A stretch of 33,217 nt of DNA from Verrucomicrobiaceae bacterium (GCA_004211885.1 SHBV01000030.1:1-33217), one strand, 5' to 3'. Positions 24,488 to 32,697 are shown, counted from the first letter of the stretch. A program made the numbers and translations. The notes: a model not told the origin generated them from the sequence alone.

Positions 24488-25906
24488 ATGAATTCTAATA
24501 ATATAGGATTAAGGCCATTAGAGGCTGGAAGTACAATACTTATGAGTCTCGTAGTTATGACGGTGGGCACGGTAGGTTTGGCTTCTTGGATCTCATTATT
24601 ATCTGCTCGTTCCTCTCATATTAATAATAAGGAAAACGTACTTTCCCATCAGATAGCAGAATTAAATTCCAGATCAGTTGCAAGGGAGTCATTATATAGC
24701 AGAGCTTTGACCATTAGGCAGAGCGCTCCGCGATTTATCTCTATGCCGAATTCCGATAGCCGGACAATTATACCTGCTATAAAAGAGTCTGTTTTTTCTT
24801 CGGCCAAAACGACTAACAGTATTGTATCTGTAGGTCAGGGCAATGGTCATGGATTTGAGGTTGAGGTCCCAGTGTCAATGAATGTTGAAAGAGCAGTAGT
24901 AGCATCGGGTGAGCCGAGATTGCCCTCATCTACTTATTCACGAAATTATCTCCTCCGGAGCCGCTCATCTCAATTGTCTGGCGATTTAATTGTTATGCAT
25001 CGGCCCCAATCAATTGAAGAGAAGGGGCAGCGACTTTCAGGCAATATAAGAGTTCATGGGAATATATTAATTTGGGATCCCAAAAATATTTTTATAGGTG
25101 ATTCATTAAGAACATCTACGTACATGATTCCAACCATTAATGAATTTAATACCACCAAACCGATTAGAGATTTGGATGGGCATTATTTCCCTCCTTCAAA
25201 TTTTGCGTTACTGGCTATGACTAGTGGTGCCGTGGGCTCAGGGTCTGCCTTCTCAGGAAAGACAGATGTTATTGATCCTCTTCATGAAACTTCATATTCA
25301 ATAAAAGAATCGATAAGGAAAATTGGATGCACAAGCGTAAAGGGAAATGTCATTCATAATAATGGACGTGGAATTACTAGTGATGGGCAGGGCAAGATTG
25401 AAGTGGACTTAGGTTCTTCATTTCTTCCTAACATCCATATCGAAGATAATGTGACTGAGGTGCATTTTCATGGTCAGTCTGACTTTGTTTTCAGTCATGC
25501 TGACTCACTTCCTGCCGTAGCCGTAATAATTACGCAGTCATCTGAATCGGTATTAGATCTTAATAGACTTTTTTTCCATGGTAAGAGTAATCGCAGGCTA
25601 GTTGTTGCTGTAAAAAAGAATATTCAGTCTAGTCCTTACGATGTTCGATATGCCTTTACTAAGGCGTCCACTAATCCTCTTTGGAGGATGATCCTAATTG
25701 CAGAGAACACGTCTTTCAAAATTCATGAAGAACAGAATCCAACAGGGCAGGTGACTTTAAAGGGAGGCATTGCTACGGATCAATCATTTGAATGGTCTGA
25801 AAATAGAAATAAAAAACTCAAAGTCTCACGTGAGGATGACCCTAAATTTTTAGAATATTTGGCCCCACGTTCAGTATGGATTGAAAGTTATTCTAACCAA
25901 AATTAA
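24488..25906 (+). CDS. PilX/GspK-like minor pilin lacking Glu5
   Basis: 472 residues. The leader MNSNNIGLRPLEAG is followed by STILMSLVVMTVGTVGLASW. There is a Gly before the hydrophobic helix, but position +5 is Met, not Glu. Loss of Glu5 is known for GspK, which caps the filament tip. A long helix follows (SSHINNKENVLSHQIAELNS), then a beta-rich region of more than 300 residues (for example LSGNIRVHGNILIWDPKNIF). It sits between W-like and V-like prepilin genes, as PilX or GspK does. It could also be compared with Verru_Chthon cassette protein A. It shares one base with the next gene. Confidence 0.65.
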   Translation: MNSNNIGLRPLEAGSTILMSLVVMTVGTVGLASWISLLSARSSHINNKENVLSHQIAELNSRSVARESLYSRALTIRQSAPRFISMPNSDSRTIIPAIKESVFSSAKTTNSIVSVGQGNGHGFEVEVPVSMNVERAVVASGEPRLPSSTYSRNYLLRSRSSQLSGDLIVMHRPQSIEEKGQRLSGNIRVHGNILIWDPKNIFIGDSLRTSTYMIPTINEFNTTKPIRDLDGHYFPPSNFALLAMTSGAVGSGSAFSGKTDVIDPLHETSYSIKESIRKIGCTSVKGNVIHNNGRGITSDGQGKIEVDLGSSFLPNIHIEDNVTEVHFHGQSDFVFSHADSLPAVAVIITQSSESVLDLNRLFFHGKSNRRLVVAVKKNIQSSPYDVRYAFTKASTNPLWRMILIAENTSFKIHEEQNPTGQVTLKGGIATDQSFEWSENRNKKLKVSREDDPKFLEYLAPRSVWIESYSNQN

Positions 25907-26364
25907 TGAAATCTTTTTTGCCACCAGGTGTCCTATCACAGAGGGCATATAGTCTCATTGAAGTTCTTGCTGCAAGTAGCATCATCCTCATTGCGTTAGG
26001 CGCAGCTATTTCTCTCTCAATTGCAACCGTATCACAAGAAGAGTCCGGAAATCGGATTTGCCGGGGTTTGTCTATACAAGAGAACGCAGCTAGGCTGTTT
26101 AGGCTAGGCCTCAGTCCGGATGAAATCGTTCGTCTGATCCCATCAGACCCTTGCGTTGGAGATCTATCAATTTCTGCCCCATACTTCGTAATGGCTGGAT
26201 CAGTTTCTGTTTTAGCTTCAGATATTGATCTGACTGTAATAACAAATTCCTCTAAAGTTCGATGGAGTTCAGGAGTGTCGGACGATAATAAGTTAAAAGA
26301 TGGGGCGAGGAGAGTTCTGCCACGACTAACCGTATATCGACCATTTACTCGGTCTGGTAATTAA
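25906..26364 (+). CDS. Minor prepilin, PilV/GspI-like
   Basis: 152 residues. Leader MKSFLPPGVLSQRA then YSLIEVLAASSIILIALGAA, with Ala at -1 and Glu at +5. The soluble part is short (about 115 residues) and contains two cysteines close to each other in sequence (CRGLSIQ and SDPCVGD), possibly a disulfide. Translational coupling to the previous gene is by TAATG. With the two genes before it, it forms a V/W/X-type minor pilin set. Confidence 0.72.
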   Translation: MKSFLPPGVLSQRAYSLIEVLAASSIILIALGAAISLSIATVSQEESGNRICRGLSIQENAARLFRLGLSPDEIVRLIPSDPCVGDLSISAPYFVMAGSVSVLASDIDLTVITNSSKVRWSSGVSDDNKLKDGARRVLPRLTVYRPFTRSGN

Positions 26365-26384
26365 AAAAATCTAATTATAGAGTC

Positions 26385-27653
26385 ATGCTTAAAAAAGTTG
26401 CATTAGCGAATACAAATACTGGTCGAACCAGTCTTTTGATAGTTGATACGGATACTGATGAGAAGGCAGTCTCAGGTGCAGGTAAAGCAGCTAATGAGAT
26501 TGCTAAGGTATCAAGTATTTGTGGATTAGATGAATGCGTCCATCGGCTGACGACTAAAAAGGGTAATGTGGAAGATCGTGCGGCTTTATTCGCGGGCGTC
26601 GCTCGTTGCCTAGAACGTAATATTCCGACTGTAAAAAGTTTTGAATTGCAGGCGAATAGGGTCAAGTCTCCGAGGTATAGAGGAATCATAGCGGAAGTTG
26701 CTCATCAAATTTCTGTTGGAGACAAAGTCAGTGATGCCTTGATGCTATTTCCCAGTGAATTTGGGCCAGAAATAATTGCTTTAATTCAAGCAGGAGAAGA
26801 GTCTGGTAGATTGCCTGAAATTTTTGCCGAGATTGGGAAGTCTTCAAAGAAAACATTGCGTATTATTAAGAAGCTGAAGAAAGGAATGATCTACCCTGGA
26901 ATTGTCATAACGATGGGAGTCAGTGTTGTTATCACAATGAGTTACACTTTGGTCCCAGCAGTTTCGAAACTTTATGGGGACCTTGGAGCAGATCTTCCTG
27001 GCGCAACTATCATGATGATGAATCTGTCCGATGTACTTATTAATAAGCCTTACGTATTACTGTTCCCGATAGCCATGCTCATAATACTTTTAAAATCTTG
27101 GTCAAAGATCATGAAGAATTCTTTCATTCAGAAAGTCTTTGCTCATATACCTGCAGTAGGCGGTATCGTTCGTAAATCATCTGCGGCGGTCGCTTTCCGT
27201 TGCCTTGCCTTATTGCTAGAATCGGGTGTGAGAATTAGCAAGAGCCTTAAGATAACAGCTGATAGTTCTCCACATATTTATCACAAAGAATTTTTTGGTA
27301 GGGTAGGAGATCATATCAGGGAAGGTCTTGGATTGTCAGAAAGTTTCCTGATGGAATCTCACTGGTTAGGAGATGATGGGCGGAACGTTTGTGGGGTAAT
27401 GGAAATTGCTTCAGAGACCGGTTCGGCCACTGAAATGCTTGATGAAATTGCTGATGATTATGAGGAAGAGTTAGACACGATTGCCAATCAAATTGATAAG
27501 GTTTTAGAGCCAGTGACCATAGTGATTTTAGGAGCTCTCGTCGGTTTTCTTATTTATGCAATCTATTCGCCTATATTTAATTTGGGCCAACACATGTTAC
27601 CCAACTCTAGCGAAGAAGCTTCCCCACCAGCCAAGGTGCAGGCTTATCATTGA
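26385..27653 (+). CDS. pilC: PilC/GspF-family inner-membrane platform protein
   Basis: Polytopic platform protein on which the ATPases act to add or remove pilins. 422 residues with two GspF cytoplasmic domains. The first (about 62-165) has AALFAGVARCLERNIPTVKS and IIALIQAGEESGRLPEIFAE, followed by a transmembrane helix (IVITMGVSVVITMSYTLVP). A second membrane span is at about 220-237 (YVLLFPIAMLIILLK). The second domain has AFRCLALLLESGVRISKSLK and VMEIASETGSATEMLDEIAD. The last helix is PVTIVILGALVGFLIYAIYS, as in the family. It is the last gene before an intrinsic hairpin at 27683-27708. Confidence 0.92.
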   Translation: MLKKVALANTNTGRTSLLIVDTDTDEKAVSGAGKAANEIAKVSSICGLDECVHRLTTKKGNVEDRAALFAGVARCLERNIPTVKSFELQANRVKSPRYRGIIAEVAHQISVGDKVSDALMLFPSEFGPEIIALIQAGEESGRLPEIFAEIGKSSKKTLRIIKKLKKGMIYPGIVITMGVSVVITMSYTLVPAVSKLYGDLGADLPGATIMMMNLSDVLINKPYVLLFPIAMLIILLKSWSKIMKNSFIQKVFAHIPAVGGIVRKSSAAVAFRCLALLLESGVRISKSLKITADSSPHIYHKEFFGRVGDHIREGLGLSESFLMESHWLGDDGRNVCGVMEIASETGSATEMLDEIADDYEEELDTIANQIDKVLEPVTIVILGALVGFLIYAIYSPIFNLGQHMLPNSSEEASPPAKVQAYH

Positions 27654-27682
27654 AGTGATCTATAATTAGTCTGGTAATTGGC

Positions 27683-27708
27683 TTAAACCCTTTAATTGCA
27701 GGGTTTAA
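27683..27708 (+). terminator. Hairpin after pilC, possible weak terminator
   Basis: Perfect 9-base arms TTAAACCCT (27683-27691) and AGGGTTTAA (27700-27708) around an 8-base loop. The following tract is TTTCTCC, a poor U-run, so termination may be partial. Confidence 0.5.
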
Positions 27709-27765
27709 TTTCTCCTAGGTATTCGTATCTTATGCTTAGCAAATATTAATAGTAAATATCTTAAG

Positions 27766-27829
27766 TATAAAAACCATAATAATTATAAAAAGTACTTGCA
27801 GAATAATAATAATAGTTATATTTACCATA
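27766..27829 (+). promoter_or_regulatory. Candidate pilin-regulon upstream element (copy 2) and promoter region of the small pilin
   Basis: TATAAAAACCATAAT (27766-27780), TTGCAG (27796-27801) and TATATTTACCATA (27817-27829) repeat the blocks seen before the giant pilin gene, with about 19 more bases between the outer blocks. TTGCAG and TATATT could serve as -35/-10 with a 15-base spacer, which is short. The region is extremely A+T-rich. ATG follows at 27872. Confidence 0.5.
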
Positions 27830-27871
27830 AAGGCAAAAAAGCCACGCAAAAATACTTAAAAAGAAAATATT

Positions 27872-28267
27872 ATGAAGACCAATATAGTCAAAAACGTTAA
27901 GGCTGGCTTCAGCCTTGTAGAAATGCTTGTCGTAATCGCAGTGATAGGAATCATCGCCGCTATTGCTGTACCAACTATCGGAAACATCACCGAACAGGCT
28001 AATAACAGCAAAGCTAAGCGTAATGCTCAGAACCTTGCCTCAGTATGTGCTTCAGCGGTAGCTGCCGGTGCTGATCTTGGAACCTCATCAAATGTTAACT
28101 CAATTATTAATCAGATCGTTAGCCCTGGACTCACTGGAAGCAAAGATTCTGGATTTGATAGTACCGTTTTCAAAGTTCCAAATCTTTCTAACGAAGAAAA
28201 AATGGCAGCGTCTGCACATCTTTCATATGATGCGCAAGCTAAGATGATAGTTTATTCTCCAAGATAA
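27872..28267 (+). CDS. Type IV prepilin, probable major pilin
   Basis: 131 residues. Leader MKTNIVKNVKAG is cut before FSLVEMLVVIAVIGIIAAIA, a textbook class III signal with Gly(-1), N-terminal Phe and Glu5. The mature protein would be 119 residues, small and rich in Ala, Ser and Asn, with no cysteines. The gene is a separate unit: its own A+T-rich promoter region, a hairpin before it, and a strong terminator 27 bases after the stop. That isolation is what one expects of the abundant filament subunit. Confidence in prepilin is high; in 'major' moderate. Confidence 0.88.
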   Translation: MKTNIVKNVKAGFSLVEMLVVIAVIGIIAAIAVPTIGNITEQANNSKAKRNAQNLASVCASAVAAGADLGTSSNVNSIINQIVSPGLTGSKDSGFDSTVFKVPNLSNEEKMAASAHLSYDAQAKMIVYSPR

Positions 28268-28293
28268 TAATTTTTGCATAGGAATATGTGTTA

Positions 28294-28328
28294 GGGGCTC
28301 CTCGGCTTTAGTTGAGGAGCCCTTTTTT
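28294..28328 (+). terminator. Rho-independent terminator after the small pilin
   Basis: Perfect 9-base stem GGGCTCCTC (28295-28303) with GAGGAGCCC (28314-28322), extendable through GGC/GTT with wobble to a TTTA loop, followed by six T (28323-28328). It would separate the pilin mRNA from the next pilin genes. Confidence 0.92.
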
Positions 28329-28367
28329 CAATAAGCGGTAAACATTAACTAGAATAAGAATTTTAAG

Positions 28368-28919
28368 ATGAGGATATCAGAGAAAATCAATAACAAAGAT
28401 GTTGGGTTTTCTCTTGTAGAGTTGTTATTAGTTCTTGGGATCATTTCTATCATGGCGGCTATCGTCATAAATTCATTTTCTAATGCTGCTCAAGATTCTA
28501 GGAATGTAGTTACTAGGCAACAACAGGCCACCCTTCAGTCTGCTGTTAATAACTGGGTAGCAGGCCAGATTGGGGGTTATGAAAGGCCAGATCCTAATAA
28601 CCCAAATCTAGTAATTGAACGGACCGTATCTTATGTGAGAAATAAATATAATTATGGTGCTAATTATTGGACCGATGCACCAGGGCTACCTAGAAATTCG
28701 AGGACTTTGGGAGGAGTTGTGGGAAGGTTGGATTTGATTAGAGATTATTTGGATGAAGATACTTATGAGCATTTTATGAATTCATCATCTCAATTTAATT
28801 CAAACAAGATCCTCAGCGGAGCGATGCAGAAGACGGGTCAATACCTAACGCTTTCCGCGTGGGCGAATCCCAACGCAAATAATAAAAACACATATCCAAA
28901 AGTAGAATTGTTTCCGTAA
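28368..28919 (+). CDS. Prepilin-like protein
   Basis: 183 residues. Leader MRISEKINNKDVG then FSLVELLLVLGIISIMAAIV, with Gly(-1) and Glu5. The mature part (about 170 residues) has a long amphipathic helix (RNVVTRQQQATLQSAVNNW) and an aromatic, Asn-rich C-terminal half (for example YNYGANYWTD). It begins 39 bases after the terminator, so it depends on read-through or on an undetected promoter. The next prepilin starts 4 bases later, so these three genes and pilB are probably one transcript. Confidence 0.82.
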   Translation: MRISEKINNKDVGFSLVELLLVLGIISIMAAIVINSFSNAAQDSRNVVTRQQQATLQSAVNNWVAGQIGGYERPDPNNPNLVIERTVSYVRNKYNYGANYWTDAPGLPRNSRTLGGVVGRLDLIRDYLDEDTYEHFMNSSSQFNSNKILSGAMQKTGQYLTLSAWANPNANNKNTYPKVELFP

Positions 28920-28923
28920 TTTT

Positions 28924-29325
28924 ATGAAAACTAATATAAATAAAGGCTTCCACGGTAAAGGCTTTTCACTAGTCGAAGTCCTAGCTGCTGTTGCGATAAT
29001 AGGAATTATTACGTTTCTAGCAATACCTAACATTGTCGCAGTGAAGCAAGACAGTGAAACGAATATGGCAATTTCCAGAGCGGAGGCCCTTAACATAGCT
29101 ATGGTCAGCTACGTGCAGGCGAATGGGCATGAGAATGCGAGTGATTATTGGGGGAATGAGGTTAATGCCCAAGGGCGATATGCACTGTTGTCCTCATATC
29201 TCGCTTTTGCACCTTCTAGTTTATTCGAATACATGCCTTCTGGGTATCAAATAACGTTACCGGGAGACCTTAGACGAATATCCAAGGTGCAACTCACAGG
29301 ACCTTACGGAGAGATATATTATTAG
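28924..29325 (+). CDS. Prepilin-like protein
   Basis: 133 residues. Leader MKTNINKGFHGKG then FSLVEVLAAVAIIGIITFLA, with Gly(-1) and Glu5. The leader begins MKTNI, as in the 27872 pilin, suggesting a duplication. The mature part is about 120 residues. NIVAVKQDSETNMAISRAEA is the helix that follows the hydrophobic segment. It lies 4 bases after the preceding prepilin gene. Confidence 0.82.
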   Translation: MKTNINKGFHGKGFSLVEVLAAVAIIGIITFLAIPNIVAVKQDSETNMAISRAEALNIAMVSYVQANGHENASDYWGNEVNAQGRYALLSSYLAFAPSSLFEYMPSGYQITLPGDLRRISKVQLTGPYGEIYY

Positions 29326-29331
29326 GCGCTT

Positions 29332-29865
29332 GTGACCAAACTAATTCCTAAAATATCTAAAAATATGCTAAATGGTAAATGCTTTTTCGATGGCAATAAG
29401 ATCAGTGCTTTTAGTGTTGTCGAATTGATGATTGTTGTAGCAATGATAGGAATAATCACTAGTATTGCAGTCCCTCAGTTGGGGGGAGTCCTTAGCAATT
29501 CGAAAGAAGTTTTAGTTAAGGACTTTGCTGAGAATTTAAATAAAGCAGTTAAAAAGCACAGTCAGCTCAATTACGATATAAAGATAAGTAGTGATGATTC
29601 TATTGCAGGTGAAGAGATGTCTATTGTCAGGACATTGCAGTGGAGAAATGCTGATGACCCTTCTCCCGGAGCGCCCTTCTTAAGGCCTGACTGGCATCCC
29701 GTAGTCAGTTCAGCGTTGTCAGATTTTCGGCTTCAGTGGAACGGCAATCAATTTGTTGTGACATGGCCGGGCGAAGTTGGAGTTGGTTTATGCGTCAAGT
29801 TTGATGGGTCTGATTATGGTTTGAATTACAAGTTTCCAAAAGATTTTGTGTTTGCAGGTCGTTGA
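29332..29865 (+). CDS. Prepilin-like protein
   Basis: 177 residues from GTG 29332. The prepilin segment is FSVVELMIVVAMIGIITSIA with Ala at -1 and Glu5. The leader would be 27 residues from GTG, or 16 from ATG at 29365 (MLNGKCFFDGNKISA), which is closer to the usual leader length. Neither has a convincing ribosome site, so the start is open. The mature part contains SKEVLVKDFAENLNKAVKKH (amphipathic helix) and a C-terminal strand region. It starts 6 bases after the previous stop. Confidence 0.75.
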   Translation: MTKLIPKISKNMLNGKCFFDGNKISAFSVVELMIVVAMIGIITSIAVPQLGGVLSNSKEVLVKDFAENLNKAVKKHSQLNYDIKISSDDSIAGEEMSIVRTLQWRNADDPSPGAPFLRPDWHPVVSSALSDFRLQWNGNQFVVTWPGEVGVGLCVKFDGSDYGLNYKFPKDFVFAGR

Positions 29866-29882
29866 ATTTAATGAATTAATGA

Positions 29883-32093
29883 ATGGATAATCTTGAAGAG
29901 AAAAACTTGGGTTCACGTTTTCTAGTAACGGATTTAAATGATCCGGATGAAAATACTGCTAAAGAAGTGCTGAGTGATGTTTTGCCAGACAGTAAGCCTG
30001 TTCATGGAACTGATATGAGCTCGGAATCTATTTCTGAAGAACTAGAATTGGATCAAATTGCTAATCTTTCGGGGATCCCTCCTGTTCAACTTCTACGAGC
30101 ATCATGTTCCGTTGACGCAGAAAATTTGCTTAGGAAACTTGGCCGGATGCCTTCCGGTGATGAGCCATGGATTCCGATAGGAGCTTTGGGGCCTTTTCCG
30201 ATCCTTGGTCATTTCAATCCTGTGTCAGATGATACTTGGGGGATTCCTGACTACTTGTGCGTTAAAGTTGTCATCTCAAAATCGAATTATTTAACAATAT
30301 TTGAAGATCTTCAGTCGAGGTTAGATTTCAAACCTTTATCAGCCATCAGTCCCCTTGAAGAAATTCTTCCGCCTCCGCCTTCTTCTGATCCTATTTCAAT
30401 ATTGAATTGGTTTACAAATAATTATCCGCTGAACGATTCAGAAAAAGATAAATGGCATGCTTTGACCATTGAGAATGAAGGGGCTGAAGTGCTGAGGCCA
30501 GTAGATTATAAGGGTTTGCCTCGGCATTATGGGGTAGCCTTCTTCTACTTGCTGAATGGTAAGCCATGTTTTAATCCGGACGAAGCACCCAATCAAACCA
30601 CTTTTGCTGACCAATTATTAGAAAAACATATCGTTTACCCGATGTATGAGGGTGATGGTGTTTTATATCTTTTATGCGAAAATGAAAAAGTATACGGATT
30701 CGAAGATGAATGGTTGTCAGATGGGCATGAAGGAGTCGAGATAATACCAATATTAGCAGATGGTGATTCGATTCGGTCTGCTATAGCAAGGAGCAGGGGC
30801 AGGGGAGTCCAGAGGCAAGAGATTATAGAATCTGGTGATCTTTACTATTCTGAGGATCAAAATCTTGTTGAAATTGATCCCGTTGACATTGCCGACTTAA
30901 ACCCATCCAATCCTAATGCTGCTCCTGAAGATGTGTTGAAGTGGATCTTATTTAGAGCAATTTCGAGCCGTGGCTCTGATTTGCATGTAGAAAAATACTT
31001 TAATACGGCACGATTCAGAGCACGGATCGATGGATCATTGAAGGTTATTCATTCTTGCTCAGAGGAACAATTGCCACGTTTTATTGCGTTGTTTAAAAAT
31101 TATTCAAATATGGGCCACCAGCATCAGGACCTTCAAGATGCAAGGTTCAGTTTAAAGATAGGACAAAGGCGGATCGATGTTCGTGTATCAGCAGTGCCTT
31201 GCCGGAAGGAAAACCAGAAACTTACTATGAGGTTTTTGGATAAGCAGGATGGTATCAAAGAGCTGAGCGAGCTAAATATGTCTGAACGTCAATTGGGTAT
31301 TGTTAATTCGACTATGAAGAGAGATCAGGGCCTAATCTTAGTTACAGGGCCCACGGGTTCAGGTAAGACGACTACGCTCTATGCTTTTATGAACTCGATT
31401 AATGAGGACCATATGAATATTCATACGATCGAGGACCCCATTGAGTATGAGATAGAGGGAATAAATCAGACCCAGACTGATGAGTTTCATGGTATTAATT
31501 TTGCAACAGGTTTACGGGCTCTGTTGAGGGCCGATCCCGATGTTATTTTAGTCGGAGAGTCGCGAGATGAAGAGACAGCTACTGCAGCCATTAATTCTGC
31601 GCTGACTGGTCATTTGGTTCTGACAACTTTGCATGCAAACGATTCACTCAGAGCTGTTTCGCGCCTTATATCCATGGGAGTAGAGCCATACCTGCTGGCC
31701 GATGCGCTAGCAATGAGCCAGGCCCAACGATTAGTCAAACGACTTTGTAAATATTGCAAACGTCCGGTACCGGCTTCGCGAAAGTTACAGGAATTCTTTT
31801 ATAAGAATGAGCTTATTAAGACTCCGTTAGAAGACCCTATTTTTACTTCCTCAGGTTGTGATGAGTGTAACGGTACTGGATATCTAGGCAGAGTGGCTCT
31901 GATGGAAATGTGTCCAGTGAATGCAAAGATCGCAGAAATGATAGCTTCAGGAACTCCAATGTCCGAGATGAGAAAAGAGGCAGCAAAGGACGGTGTCTTG
32001 TCACTCTATCAAGAAGGTATGGTTCAGGTAATGTCGGGTAACACGACTATGGAGGAGATCAGTAGGTTAGCTCACTTTGGAATCATGAGTTAA
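29883..32093 (+). CDS. pilB: Type IV pilus assembly ATPase, PilB/GspE family, with extended N-terminus
   Basis: Cytoplasmic hexameric ATPase that powers pilin polymerisation. 736 residues, longer than the usual 560-570. The catalytic part (about 345-736) starts SSRGSDLHVEKYFNTARFRA. It has Walker A GPTGSGKTTT (489-498), Asp box IHTIEDPIEYEIEG, Walker B DVILVGESRDEETA, His box GHLVLTTLHAND, and the PilB/GspE zinc site CKYC (622-625) with CDEC (659-662). In most relatives the Walker B sequence reads GEIRD; here it is GESRD. The first 340 residues seem to contain two MshEN-like segments (around PIGALGPFPILGHFNPV and VYPMYEGDGVLYLLCENEKV), where most have one or two shorter ones. Its stop shares TTAA with that of the convergent lipoprotein gene. 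Confidence 0.93.
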   Translation: MDNLEEKNLGSRFLVTDLNDPDENTAKEVLSDVLPDSKPVHGTDMSSESISEELELDQIANLSGIPPVQLLRASCSVDAENLLRKLGRMPSGDEPWIPIGALGPFPILGHFNPVSDDTWGIPDYLCVKVVISKSNYLTIFEDLQSRLDFKPLSAISPLEEILPPPPSSDPISILNWFTNNYPLNDSEKDKWHALTIENEGAEVLRPVDYKGLPRHYGVAFFYLLNGKPCFNPDEAPNQTTFADQLLEKHIVYPMYEGDGVLYLLCENEKVYGFEDEWLSDGHEGVEIIPILADGDSIRSAIARSRGRGVQRQEIIESGDLYYSEDQNLVEIDPVDIADLNPSNPNAAPEDVLKWILFRAISSRGSDLHVEKYFNTARFRARIDGSLKVIHSCSEEQLPRFIALFKNYSNMGHQHQDLQDARFSLKIGQRRIDVRVSAVPCRKENQKLTMRFLDKQDGIKELSELNMSERQLGIVNSTMKRDQGLILVTGPTGSGKTTTLYAFMNSINEDHMNIHTIEDPIEYEIEGINQTQTDEFHGINFATGLRALLRADPDVILVGESRDEETATAAINSALTGHLVLTTLHANDSLRAVSRLISMGVEPYLLADALAMSQAQRLVKRLCKYCKRPVPASRKLQEFFYKNELIKTPLEDPIFTSSGCDECNGTGYLGRVALMEMCPVNAKIAEMIASGTPMSEMRKEAAKDGVLSLYQEGMVQVMSGNTTMEEISRLAHFGIMS

Positions 32094-32533
32094 TTATCCT
32101 TGCTCGGGCGAGAAAGAGTGAAGCTTCCATGATCTCCCCGATCAGATTTATAGGTGGCTTTTAATTTGTTAGGAGTGGCTGTTCCACTGTGAGTGAATTT
32201 GCCACCAAGACTCCCGAGATCTTTGTCTCCATCGAAGGCCCATTCCTTTTCTATTTTTTTGACATCACATGTTATTCTAAATCCTCCACTAATTACTTTT
32301 GCCCATGTGGCCCAATAATAGAATTCGTATTGTCCTTTATTAGTTTGTTTAATAATACATTTTAATTTACCGCTATGACCGCTGGGTTCACTTTGCCAGG
32401 AACCGATCCAGGGACCTTCCAAATTCTGATGAGGTGGTAGGATTTCATTTTGAGCTTTATCCCATTGCTTTTGATATCTTGCGCAGCCTGAGAACGCTAA
32501 GAATAGAGTAAATGCTAAGCATATTTTATGCAT
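32090..32533 (-). CDS. Small lipoprotein, unknown function
   Basis: 147 residues. Signal peptide with lipobox AFSGC (13-17), so it should be lipid-anchored at C17. The mature part of about 130 residues is strand-rich (GPWIGSWQSEPSGHSGKLKC, YEFYYWATWAK, ITCDVKKIEKEW, LGGKFTHSG, KATYKSDRG, SFTLSRP), suggesting a small lipocalin-like barrel. I recognise no family name. It converges on pilB with a 4-base overlap. Confidence 0.75.
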   Translation of the reverse strand: MHKICLAFTLFLAFSGCARYQKQWDKAQNEILPPHQNLEGPWIGSWQSEPSGHSGKLKCIIKQTNKGQYEFYYWATWAKVISGGFRITCDVKKIEKEWAFDGDKDLGSLGGKFTHSGTATPNKLKATYKSDRGDHGSFTLSRPSKDN

Positions 32534-32660
32534 ATTCTCAGAATATTAAATGATTCAAACTTCGCAAGAGAGAAGAAAACTCTTTTTTGAAAAATTAGCT
32601 GGCTGAAATGTAAAAATCATAATATTTTTAATTAACAAGCATAACTGGCTTGTAATCAAT

Positions 32661-32697
32661 GCTTGATGTTGCTTGATGTTGCTTGATGTTGCTTGAT
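32661..32697. repeat. 10-bp direct tandem repeat
   Basis: GCTTGATGTT occurs three times in a row (32661-32690), then a partial GCTTGAT (32691-32697). Inverted copies AATGCTTGAT (32658-32667) and ATCAGGCATT (32696-32705) flank the array (9/10 complementary). It lies 44 bases before the short coiled-coil gene. Confidence 0.85.

Noticed and set aside
27835..27860. GGC-AAAAAA-GCC mini-hairpin and poly-A leader before the small pilin
   Set aside because: A three-base stem is too short to be meaningful.
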